A stretch of 64,000 nucleotides of DNA from Taenia hydatigena. Taxonomy: Eukaryota > Platyhelminthes > Cestoda > Cyclophyllidea > Taeniidae. The position numbers and the translations under genes are program-made. Below are positions 1 to 9,540 of this stretch, piece after piece. The stretch is taken from assembly GCA_036345935.2 (NCBI GenBank), contig JADWOT020000003.1, positions 21,532,509-21,596,508 on the forward strand, in the 5' to 3' direction. The notes under the pieces are model-generated. The model was not told the DNA's origin and did not search any database. It worked only from the letters and a program-made list of their open reading frames with translations. The first letter of the stretch is position 1; every line of letters begins with the position of its first letter.

Positions 1-2321
1 GCCATGGTGGGCGGGGTGCGCGTCTAAGGTCCATCTCTCTCGGCAAACTTTTGCAGCATTGTTGTGTTGGCGGTGCTGTCGGTATGACAATATTAACGCA
101 TCCATCAATTCACCCACCGCACCCATCGCCTAGTGCTTTTTAGCTGACACCATCAGCTTTCTGTTTTCTTGCCAATTGACCGCCTCGCTCTATCCTTTTC
201 TCCATTTCACAATCAAATCGCCAGCTCCGGCGTTTCCGCTCTCCTTCACATTCCATAGATTATCGCCAACTGATTTGTGGTACTAGCAATCAAGATTTCT
301 TGATCTACATTTTTCTGCAGTGTGTCGATAATTGTCTCTTAGACACCAATCACAAGCTTGGTCTCTAAGACGTTGTATTGCTTGAATCACTTGTGCAGAA
401 ATAATACAGCAATACGAGTCTGAAGTGATTTCATTGTCTAATGGTGGAGCTTTGTAGGTATGGTAACCGAATCACGTGAAACCGTCAAGGTTCATATGAT
501 ACCATGCATGTTGGATTAGACTTCATTCCAATGCAGTTTATTTTCCCACTTAGTATATATGGTCCTACCGTTCTTGGAGAAGATGCATAAGCGAAAGCTG
601 AGTCTTTAATCGAAGTGTTTTAAAATATTGAATTTTGCGTTTACGGGTAGCTTAATCCTAGTAAATGCAGCTAAAAGAAAGCGCGGCAAATTACACATTT
701 AAATCCATGCATGATGGTTTTCGCTTTCATGGGGGAATTCTGTCTCCCTCTTAAGTGGACAGCTTAAGTTTACAGCTTAAGTTCTGATGGTATTCCCCGT
801 GTTGAGGTCACCCACTAGAGGATCGGGGTGTGAGAGAGCGAGTGTTGATGGGGCAAACATGAACAGAGGTGTACGTAGTCTACGCATCCCTCTTGAATCC
901 TTCCCGCCCCCCTACTCCCACTTCACACCTGTCTCTGCGTGTATGAGTGGAGCGCTTTCCATCTGATTTATTCATGTTGCAGCACGAGGGCAGTTCTCAA
1001 CTTAATCACGCAAACAGACTCGCAAGCAGACAGCTTTACCTCCGAGCACGGAAAACTATCACTTGGAGGCTGTGAAAGATATCACCCCACCCGTACCCAC
1101 ACAATGCAATTTGCTATCCACTCGGAAACGCCGTTTGTGGGTCTACTTTGTCACAAGTGCACTCTCACTTTGCTCCACCAGAAAGCAGGCAGCGAATGTA
1201 GCTGTAGGCTTTTGATAGAGAATGTTGCAGTGGAGGTTTGACTCTTGATTTCAGTTGTAGTGTGTGGTGAGCTTACACAGTTAACCAGTTAACCACATCA
1301 CTTAGCTTTCAGTACACTTTTAACTTTACAATTAGCTAAGTCAAGATTAAAATATAGACTACCCCATAATCTGTCAGTGCTTGTCAGATCACCGGCTGAA
1401 GGGTGTCTTCTTGTCGGTGAAGTCGATTGACGCGTTAGCAAAAGGTAGTAAATTGCCTTGTTTTACATCCACGCCATGATTCGATGCCCTCAAGTAGAGC
1501 ATGCTACTTGGTCGAACAAACGCTCAGAGGACCTTTTGATCAAAGTATTCGAGCTTTTTAATCCAAATCTAGATATCAATATCGTTCACCTAGAAGCCTC
1601 AAATGATTGGCCTAGGAAGCAGGGTAATTACCGAACCTCTGAAACTTTGGTTCAAAAACAAGCTTTACTCGACTACTTTGGTGCTGGAAATAGGATTTCA
1701 GTCAAGAGTTTTTAGGATGCTCTTTTATTTAATCTCACGCAACTTCATTGATGAGGGGAACTTTAAAGATCTGATAATGCTCAAAGCAACACTTTCCATT
1801 AAAGAGCCGTTACTCTTCTCAAATGTGGGTGTTCACTTTGTTTCTACCTTTATACCTTACCTTGTTGGTATTTGATCGATCCAACAAATTCCAAGTAAAA
1901 CGGACTGCGTGCTGACGACAGGTATCTACTACAGAGTTAGCAAATCCCATTTTTGGAAGATCGCGTGCCATTTAACCACAATTTCATATTCTTTGCAGTT
2001 TAGAAGTCAAGGTGGTAGAGGCATAACTGCAAGCAGAAATTGTCATTGGGGTCTTATTCCCTCCCTTCATTGCAGACTCTCAAAAACGCCAGATCATTGG
2101 AGGTAACCCTTAAGTGCCACTTTAAAACGCAGTCATTCTTTCCTCTCCCTTTCTATCTAACCCCTGGTTATTACTGCTGCTTGAAGCCTCAACACAACAT
2201 CACTACGGCCATTATAACAACGAAAGAGCCCACCAGTAGTCTAGCCTTACATTGGTCACGTCTAATGCTTCACCATCTGCTGTGGTTGAGATTGTGTGAC
2301 TGTGCGTGTGTGTCGTTTTAG
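1..2321. other. 5' part of window, probably CaMKII intron; no supported exon
   Basis: I see no coding exon here. The association-domain exons downstream need a kinase domain and a linker on the plus strand to their left, so this stretch is most likely intronic for that gene. I looked for the stretch that normally precedes the 2708 exon (the acidic helix and the aromatic Phe-Tyr-Phe segment of the hub domain) and did not find it. Open frames such as 939-1241, 1458-1715 and 1603-1875 are short and match no family I know. Small repeats are present: a tandem 13-bp pair at 759-784 and an 8-bp pair (AGTTAACC twice) near 1278-1293. Confidence 0.5.
759..784. repeat. tandem 13-bp repeat, two units
   Basis: Two adjacent copies of ACAGCTTAAGTTT/C differ only in the last base. 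Each unit contains the palindrome CTTAAG. No function is implied. Confidence 0.6.
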
Positions 2322-2363
2322 ACAAACCGGAGATGCCACCACGACGTCGTGAGGACTTTGACG
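2322..2363 (+). CDS. possible 42-nt micro-exon of the CaMKII gene
   Basis: A T-rich acceptor (ending gttttag, AG at 2320-2321) and a GTAATT donor at 2364 bracket 42 bases with no stop. It enters in phase 1 and leaves in phase 1, the phase the next exon at 2708 needs, so including or skipping it would keep the frame. It would add about 14 residues, rich in Arg, Pro and Asp/Glu (key part MPPRRREDFD). Against it, the known hub domain has a Phe-Tyr-Phe-Glu-Asn segment directly before the position where the 2708 exon starts, and this stretch does not supply it. Splice signals this weak occur by chance, so treat it as a hypothesis. Confidence 0.22.
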
Positions 2364-2707
2364 GTAATTTTCATAGCCGCCACTTAACCTCACTCGCTCG
2401 CTCACTCATTCACTCGCCCATCCTTCCGCCCATCCATCTATCAGTCTGTTTGCGCCTTCGCTCACCCCCACCCAGTACCGCCGAGTTAGATCCAGTATGT
2501 GCATACGTGTGCATACCTCCCCAGTTCGAGTTTCTCTCTCGTGGTCTCTGCCTGTCACACCACACCATGTCACATGATCATTCACGCATCCACCAACTCT
2601 AGCTGTGCGGTTTGCAGCTGCACCCGTCGATGGCACAGCCACTGCCAGCACTATGATCCATAGGAAGGGCTCCTATCTTACTTCCATACCGTTCTGCTAC
2701 TTTTCAG
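2364..2707 (+). other. probable intron before the CaMKII hub exon
   Basis: This non-coding stretch is bounded by a possible donor at 2364 and the acceptor TTTTCAG at 2701-2707. It contains a pyrimidine-rich, CTCG/CTCA/CATC low-complexity tract at about 2388-2450. The frame of the downstream exon is open back to 2605, and the residues Cys-Tyr-Phe just upstream of the acceptor resemble the Phe-Tyr-Phe of the family. A longer exon using an acceptor near 2617 (TTTGCAG), also phase 1, therefore cannot be excluded. Confidence 0.4.
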
Positions 2708-2825
2708 TCATTCCGAAGTCGTTGTTCAAGTCGGTTCGGACCACCATCCAAAATCCCACGGTCCATCTGCTCTCCGAGGACGCCGCCTGCATCGCCTATA
2801 TTCGGCTCACCCAGTTCACTGACAA
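2708..2825 (+). CDS. CaMKII, penultimate exon (association/hub domain)
   Basis: This exon encodes the central part of the C-terminal association domain of calcium/calmodulin-dependent protein kinase II, which assembles kinase subunits into the ring-shaped holoenzyme in the cytosol. The frame reads TTIQNPTVHLL, then EDAACIAYIRLTQF, a near-exact match to the family signature (TTILNPH.H, then the GEDAACIAYIRLTQY block). The acceptor is TTTTCAG at 2701-2707 and the donor is GTAAGC at 2826. The exon starts with two bases of a codon and ends with two (AA), completed to a Lys codon by the next exon. The start fits where the family has its FEN-LW boundary. The segment IPKSLFKSV, in place of the usual LSKNSKPI, is divergent. 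The kinase and calmodulin-binding parts must lie left of the window. Alternative: an acceptor at 2617 gives a longer exon. Confidence 0.88.
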
Positions 2826-5171
2826 GTAAGCAGTCTAACCTCTTGATTCCTCCCGAGAATAAGATTAATCTGACCCATTCTCCCTCTGAGTTCGCGGGTT
2901 ATGCTTTCTCTAGTGATTCAACAAAATGTGAAGCTTTAATATTGGTAGGAAATTCCATCTTCCTTCCTTTTTTTGCATTCCTTAGGACTTTTTGAACTCA
3001 TTTTTGAGAAATTATTTTCTAATTTTATTCTATGCCACTTCCTGCTTCAATGTAGAAGTCCATGATCAAGTTGTTTTTAACAAAACATTACGTCTTTTTT
3101 TCCGCACAAATTGACTTGATGCGCGAGGAGGTTTGGCGAAGAAAGTGCGTGAAAGTTATGGGTTGTTTCACTAGTATGGGTTGGCATTTCTCTTTTCATT
3201 TTCGTACACTCAAACCTATTTCGCACCTCGATGCCCTGCATTTCCCCGCCATCAGAAAGTATGGCGAAAACCAGTTTTTGAGATGCTTTCTCTCAAGTCT
3301 TCTGTTGAGTTAAGTAAGATAACCTTGGAACGCATCAGAGTCGGCTTTTCGTACTTTATTTGACAAAAAAGAAGAACACAAGCACTTGTAGACCGATCCA
3401 TTATCATTGCGAACAGCCACGATTTCACCGTGAAAGAGAAGTGGGACGTGAGGCGTCACTAATTGCTGATATCTCGGAAGAAATCGAAAGTGACTATGAA
3501 ATACGAAAACGGTGTCAACACCATCGTTGAGCTTTTCATAATCGAAATGCTCTTTTTGCTAACGCTTCTTTTTTCACTAGCCTTATCGAGGGCAAGCGTG
3601 GATCCAATTTTCAATGTCATTCATGATGAGTTAAGTACCTTTGAGTTATTTAGTTGTTCATTTTGATGCCGTCACTGTTTGTCGAGCGGTAATCGTGGGA
3701 CACTAAACAAAAATAGATAAAAAATCCATCACAGGCTCCCTCAGTATCGTCCCCATGCAGCATGAAACATTTTGGAGCACTTTGAAGGCTGTTATGGCTG
3801 GGTGTTTCTAAAAAAAACCTTTTTGCAACAAAATGAGCAGTTCATTCAGGTTTACGATGTTTGCAAAACAGTTCTACTGTTTCTCCTAAGCGAAGATTTT
3901 TTTTGCTGTAGAGACAATAACGGGGTCTCCAGGGGGCGCATTTGAAAAGGCGACTTTTTGGAACTAAACTTGCTCAACAGCGGCCTTTCATAAACGTCCG
4001 TTATATTGTAGCAATCTGTTACGGTTTTTTTAAAAAAAATGGATCACTGTTTCAACACCTGAAATGCCTCTATGGGTTGCCTATTAAGGAGCGTCATCCT
4101 CATTTTTATAATTCAGTAAGTGCCTCTGTAGGCCATACATCCATCCCCAGTCGCTTCATTTGGTTTTTCAATTGCATTCAAGCTGAAAATGCAAGTCAAA
4201 GACGAGGATTTCATCCGCGCTCTGTTTCGATTTAGTTGACGCCCAAGAATGAATACCTCAAACCAATCACATTTAGTGGAAGGAGGAGTGGGAGAGGGAG
4301 GAAGTGAAATGACATTTTTTGTTTCCTTCTGTTTTCCACGTCAATATTTTGATTATAAGTGTCAAAATTCCTTTGCTTCCATCGAGTTGCCATTGAAAAC
4401 ACTTCTATTTATGCAGGCATAGACTCTCCGTGCCTTCGATGACGCCCGGGTTCCCTTTAAAATATATTATTAGAGGTGAGAGAATACAAATAGTTACATT
4501 TGTAAGTCCACCGAATCCACGTTGCCAATGTGGGGGTCGAATTGGTGAAGACCGGTTAAAATGCACATCGCCTCACTGCCCAGCATCCGTCCTGATTCGA
4601 ACATTATCCACGATGACTTTCCATTACGGTGGGAAGGCTCCGGAATTCAGCGTTTCTTTGGCACCTCATTCTTTTTTAAAGAATGATTAATAGTTTATCT
4701 ATGCTCTTTTTATGTCGTTCTAATGCTAACTGTTAGGCAAAACCAAGGAAGGAGTTATCGTCAGAGGGCGACGTGGTTTTATTGGTTCTCCTGCTGTGAG
4801 TCCCTGCGCATTTAACCACGTCATAGAAGAACGTCCCCTTCCGTCAATCCCTTTTTAGATGCGAGCCTTCTTTACATCGTTAGCGAAATTTACAACGTTC
4901 TTTACAAGATTTACGAGGCACCATTCACATCCCACCACTCTACCGTCAGTATAGCGTCAGATTTACTTCAGAAGTTGTTAAGCATAGCTGTGGCTTGGGG
5001 ACTGATATCAGAGGCTTATACCACCAAAATAGGGGCTGCTTCTTGAGAGCTCAATATATTGCCTTGTAATTGTCCAAATAACGGTTGACGAGCTTGTATA
5101 TCACAATTCGATTAATTTATAATCCCTTTCAGAGGCAAATACTTATTGTCTGGTGCCTGTTCGCGTTTCAG
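2826..5171 (+). other. CaMKII last intron (2,346 bp)
   Basis: The intron runs from GTAAGC at 2826 to TTTCAG at 5166-5171. The frames join as AA|G, giving Asp-Lys-Ser without a break, which supports both splice sites. Within it, small open frames (3062-3313, 3942-4235, 4430-4690) show no family similarity and no codon bias I can see, and I regard them as chance. No repeat or RNA gene was recognised inside. Confidence 0.8.
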
Positions 5172-5340
5172 GTCGGACGTGTTGTACACACAGCAGACGG
5201 AGGAGACACGGGTGTGGGCGCGCCGTCACGGGGTCTGGCAGAACGTGCACGTGCATCGGTCCTGTCTGAACACACCTGGGCAGTCGAACAACCCTAGCGG
5301 GTCTCTCAGCACCGCGGCCAGCATCGCCTATCCCCTCTGA
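5172..5340 (+). CDS. CaMKII, last exon (end of hub domain and C-terminal tail)
   Basis: The exon carries one base of a split Lys codon, 55 codons and a TGA at 5338-5340. It reads QQTEETRVW, then RRHGVWQNVHVHRS, matching the final strand block of the CaMKII association domain ([23 protein letters not shown] in typical members). The conserved HRRDGKW is ARRHGVW here, replacing the His and the Asp-Gly-Lys charge pattern. The loop between the two hub exons appears about one residue shorter than usual. After HRS the protein has a 25-residue tail rich in Ser, Asn, Pro and Gly ending SIAYPL, unlike the short tails I know. Together the two exons give about 94 residues. A 3' UTR follows directly. No other kinase family carries this domain fused, so the gene identity is firm, but the isoform is unknown. 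Confidence 0.9.
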
Positions 5341-5805
5341 TGAGCTAATCCGCCGATTCGGATCTGGGCCCGAGTCCGAGTAGCGTGTGTACAGACAGCC
5401 CTTGTACCACCACACACCGACGCTGACAGCGACACTATTGATCCGTTTTCTCCCGCCCTCTCTTAGTGTTCTCTTATTGGTGCTTTCAACTCAAATTCTC
5501 TCCGTCAGCTTATCCCCTCCACCACAGCCACCTCCTCTTGACCTCGTGAGTGTGCATTCCATCTGGCTGAGCTAGGTCCTTCCGCCCTGTCTCCCACCCC
5601 TTCTCTTCTCTCCTGCTGTCGTTCAAACGCGGGTCGACCAACTGGGGCATCTATTTATCGCCGATTAACTCGCCAATATACCTACTGCCGATTGATTGTG
5701 CTCCTTTTGTTTGTATGCAATCCCTCACCCGCTCTATTTATCGGAACCAAGGAAAGACGAAACGAAGCTTGTAGTGTGTTGTTGAATTTTCCTTCCCACG
5801 TCCTC

Positions 5806-5843
5806 ACCTCCCGTTCCTCCCTCCCTCTCTCTCTCTCTCCTTC
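5806..5843. repeat. CT-rich low-complexity tract
   Basis: A run of CTCC and CT dinucleotides lies within the inferred CaMKII 3' UTR. Confidence 0.7.
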
Positions 5844-6061
5844 CACTTCTTCTGTTCTATAATAATATCTCAATGCGCTGATGGTGGTGGTGGTGCTGCT
5901 GCTAGCTCGCTTGAATGAATGATAGTGTGAATGTATTTATATTATACATAAAACTTAAATATTCGGGAAGAAAGCGATGACAACCCACACGAATACATAC
6001 ACATATATACGCATACTCGCATACATGCTTTCGAATACATACATGCATACCAATTCACCCA

Positions 6062-6067
6062 AATAAA
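6062..6067 (+). promoter_or_regulatory. poly(A) signal AATAAA for CaMKII
   Basis: This is the first AATAAA downstream of the CaMKII stop on the plus strand. It is followed by a GT-containing segment (ATTGTGCGTG) that could serve as the downstream element. A weaker ATTAAA at 6265-6270 could give a longer UTR. Confidence 0.55.
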
Positions 6068-6085
6068 GCCATTGTGCGTGAAGGC

Positions 6086-8339
6086 TTTCTCATTCGAGGC
6101 CGTGAAGGGTTTGTGGCCTCTTCTTCCTCTTCTTTGTGGGGTGAGTTTGGAACACTCAAGGTGGGGGATAAGTGGGGCATCACTATGCATGTGCAGTGTC
6201 GAAAGTGGTGTGGCGTCGGGTCATGTGCTCACCTCCCAGCAAAGGTGGGATCCTCCCTTGAGTGATTAAAAGCCCGACTGGGAAGTTATTCGTTTCTACA
6301 CCGTGTCCAATTTAGTTAAGCTATAATCGTTGTAGATTTCTTATCCACGATTTAAGGGTTCGAGGAGGATCGTGTTGTTGGCTCGGCAAGCGCAAAACAT
6401 CTTGGGCGCCAAGCCGCACTCAGGTCCACCAAAAGACAAGGAAGCAATTTCAAACCTTACGAAAATGAGAAATGGGATTTCTGGCCTCACACTTTTCATC
6501 ATTCGAAAAAAGGACTTCTCAATGGTTGGATTTGAACCAGTTGGAAGTGTGTGGACGTGTCAGGTAAGGCTACTCCTATCCGTGTTCTTCATCTCGGCAT
6601 AAAGACAGCCGCAAAAGCCAGGCATAATCATGCCAGGAAGGATGGAGGTGGGGTTTTGCCACACGAGGCTTTACAAGTGTCAGAAGAAAAAGGCACGTTT
6701 TGATACTATCAACTCGTTTTTTCAGATAAGAATGATAAACAGTGAAAATAATGAGTAACGACTTAAGACTTTGGTGCTTTACCTGTGCTAAGGGTAGCCT
6801 TTAGAAATTGGTGGCGTTTACGCTTTAAGTATGTTTCATGAGAGATGGGAAAAGAGGATCGAAACCGTCAAGTGATGCTTGAAACTGATAACTCTCCATT
6901 TTCGGCATTTGGTTGGCGGTTCCCCCATTGGTCAGTTTTAAACCAATCAGGGGCTCGGCTGTGATTCACGTAACTTGGATTTCCTGGCAGAATAATTTAC
7001 TGACATTTGGTCGCGTACAGTTGATTCGAACTATGAATTCGAAAAAAAATTAAATCACTGGACCAGCAAGTTATTCCATCTTTAAAGAAAAGAACCATCC
7101 CCAAAAAACAAGGAAATTGAAAAATAAGGTGAATTTAGTAAAGCATCATTCGTTTTGTCGATGCATTTACCTACGAAGAGGTTATGAAGCAGCGTCAGGA
7201 TTTGATAAGTGTCTCAATTATGAGTTTGACAATCATGACCAGTAATGGAGAGAGATCGAAAATGGTCTCTAGGAGATTAATGATGCACACATGAATTCAA
7301 CAGTGCGTAGTCTGCATCTTTTGCAATTTTTTGGCATGTAACGTTACGGAAGATAAGCTCAATTCACAGTCCAATAAATTTGTATGGGTCTCAAAGTAAG
7401 GGTCAAATAAGGGTGCATTATTTCTTAAAAGGATTCGGATGCTACGAACCCTTTCCATGGATGCGAAGCCCTACTATGCCCTCCGTATTCAAGTGAAGCG
7501 TTGTGGCTGGACAACTAGTACATAAATTCAACTTCTCATCTGCCTATTTTAGTTGCATTGACCTCGATGAACAGGACCTACCCAAATTTTATTGGTTGGT
7601 CCCAGTTATTGTCAAGGAAGATCCCTCCCGGACCTTTGAGGTGTGTCGAATTGACAGTTCTCAGTCAAGGCCATTTGGCCTCCAGGGGGCCAAAATTGAG
7701 ATCACAGTCTGAAGGTCATCACATTGGCATACAGAGAACCGTGGTAAGGGAAATGCAAAACAGTCTTTTGGAAAGAAGTTGTGCTTGCCTTGGAGGTGTG
7801 CATTGGGTGGTAGGTGGATGGAGAATTTGGAGGTGACCAATGGCATTATCGTTCACCTAAAGGTCTCTGGAATATAAAAGAATCCATAAAGTAAGTGGGA
7901 ATGGATAATAAAATCATTTGAGTCTCCAGCTCATTGTTCCCTATTGATGGATGTCCTATGGGTGGGACACATCTGCCTAGTAGCTGCTACGACCGCTCCA
8001 CCTCAATTTGTGTAAGTGCAAGCAGACTGTCCTCCTGCCCATAGCCAAACGGTGACTTTGCTACCTCCATCTTGAAGTCGCGTGATGTTAATCACGATTT
8101 TTTTTCCCTTGGAGAATTGAGAGTTTTAATGAACTCGGCACATCTACTAAATTATGCAATCCATTCCCGATGATACGCGCTGCTCCTCCACCAGGACCAT
8201 AAATCAGACAGGTCCCAATCACATCTGTCAGACTCAATCGACGTTGTTAAGAAGGAGAGGGAGGCAGTTGGAGCACTTTTCATCTGTAATTTAAAGAGGA
8301 AGAGAAGTGCAATTTGAGTGTCAGCCTAGGTGATCCAAG
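6086..8339. other. intergenic, no gene seen
   Basis: Only short open frames on both strands (for example 6372-6602 and 7503-7712), none with recognisable domains. There is a small GGCAT..ATGCC stem near 6620-6634. I see no RNA gene. A GGTTCAAATCC box on the minus strand near 6530-6540 has no usable A box or acceptor stem. Confidence 0.55.
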
Positions 8340-9540
8340 TGGTCGGCCACCGTGGCTGGTATACGCAGGTCATTTCTTACAATGAGACTTCATAAGGTAA
8401 AAAAATATGTTGTAGGAAAGCTTATTCAAAGGCTTCGCAGTGGTCCTCCTCCGTGCTTTTAGTGTTGTGTCTCAAGCCCCGTTCTTCTTAGATTACTTCC
8501 ACATTGGACTTTCCGTCCGTAGGCGGCACCATAGGTCCGCAAATATTCATCCGCATCAAGTGGCTCAATCCTAACCGGAACAGCTGCTATGATCATCAGT
8601 GATTTTAGCAGCCTTAATGTCGTAGATCTCTGCAGCTTTAGCCGCCCCTATAACATGTACCCTACCCCTGTGTCTCCTGTGTAGAAGTCGCCCAAGCTAT
8701 TCACAGGGAAACCTTAGATGAGACGACAGCAAAAGATGTCGTAATCTATCAAAGGTGTTATGAAACATGTGATTATGGAGCTAAACTATCACAAACTTTA
8801 CGGAGGTCCGATACCACCATAAGGACCAATTTGCTGAAGGTGGAACGGTTGCCTCTACATCGTGGTGATGTTAACCCCTAAAATTAATGATACGAAAATC
8901 ACGCTTCAGTGGTTTCATAAAAGTGAAATGTTTAACTTGTTTGATGTAGCAGTTCAAGACTCCTCTTAATATACCGATTGCGTGCAGAAGGTCTGAAGGA
9001 CTACTAGCATAGCCCTTCGGAAAAGCATAATGTAGGAGCCTCCAACCGACGGTTGAACAAGCAGTCCTCTTGTATAGTCAAACTCTCGCGTCGACCATCA
9101 CCGACGTAGTCTGTGTGTTTGGAAAACCACCCACGAGTCAACCCCACCAGTCATCAAATTTGCGCGCAAATGAGGAGACATTTGCCTGGGTTTAACATCG
9201 TTCGGCAAGGGCAAGGTTTCGTGTCTGTTCCTCCTTGCCACTTTGTTTGCCATTCAGTGCTGTCCAGCCACATCTGTCTCGGTTTCAGCCAGGAAGTAGA
9301 GAGGCAGAGGTGTTACCTATTTACTTAACGAACTCTTCCAAATGGTTTACGGCTAGTAGTGCTTCAGTTGTTAATGAAATCCCTACAGACCTCATGACTG
9401 GGGTAGTTGCCGGAGGCAGGTGTCTTTTTCAACCCTTTTGTGGGGCGTCATCGCGAATTCTCCCATTCGCAGCGCGTGACCTTCCTCCATCACGTTAAGG
9501 TTCGACAGTGTACAGTGGCGAAGCCTTCGATGTCCGTAAA
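8340..9540. other. GC-richer block, possible degraded mobile-element remnant
   Basis: The block stands out from its AT-richer surroundings by more CpG and GC. On the minus strand it holds stretches of open frame interrupted by stops and frame changes, for example one reading VIGAAKAAEIYDIKAAK near 8600-8660 and another near 8490-8590. This pattern suits a decayed coding sequence. No catalytic motif, terminal repeat or known family was recognised, so the call is tentative. Confidence 0.2.

Larger units (their letters stand above)
5341..6085 (+). other. CaMKII 3' untranslated region
   Basis: This is non-coding sequence between the TGA and the first canonical poly(A) signal. It is pyrimidine-rich at 5806-5843 (CT runs), has a TGG/TGC triplet tract at 5881-5903, and an ATAC-rich stretch at about 5985-6050. 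The length of about 0.7 kb is ordinary for an animal UTR. The true cleavage site cannot be read from sequence alone. Confidence 0.6.

Noticed and set aside
5143..5415. 90-codon minus-strand frame over the last CaMKII exon
   Set aside because: It is a shadow of the plus-strand exon, which matches CaMKII residue by residue.
6520..6580. tRNA gene on the minus strand (GGTTCAAATCC box)
   Set aside because: The B box is good but the T stem does not pair fully, and there is no matching A box or acceptor stem.
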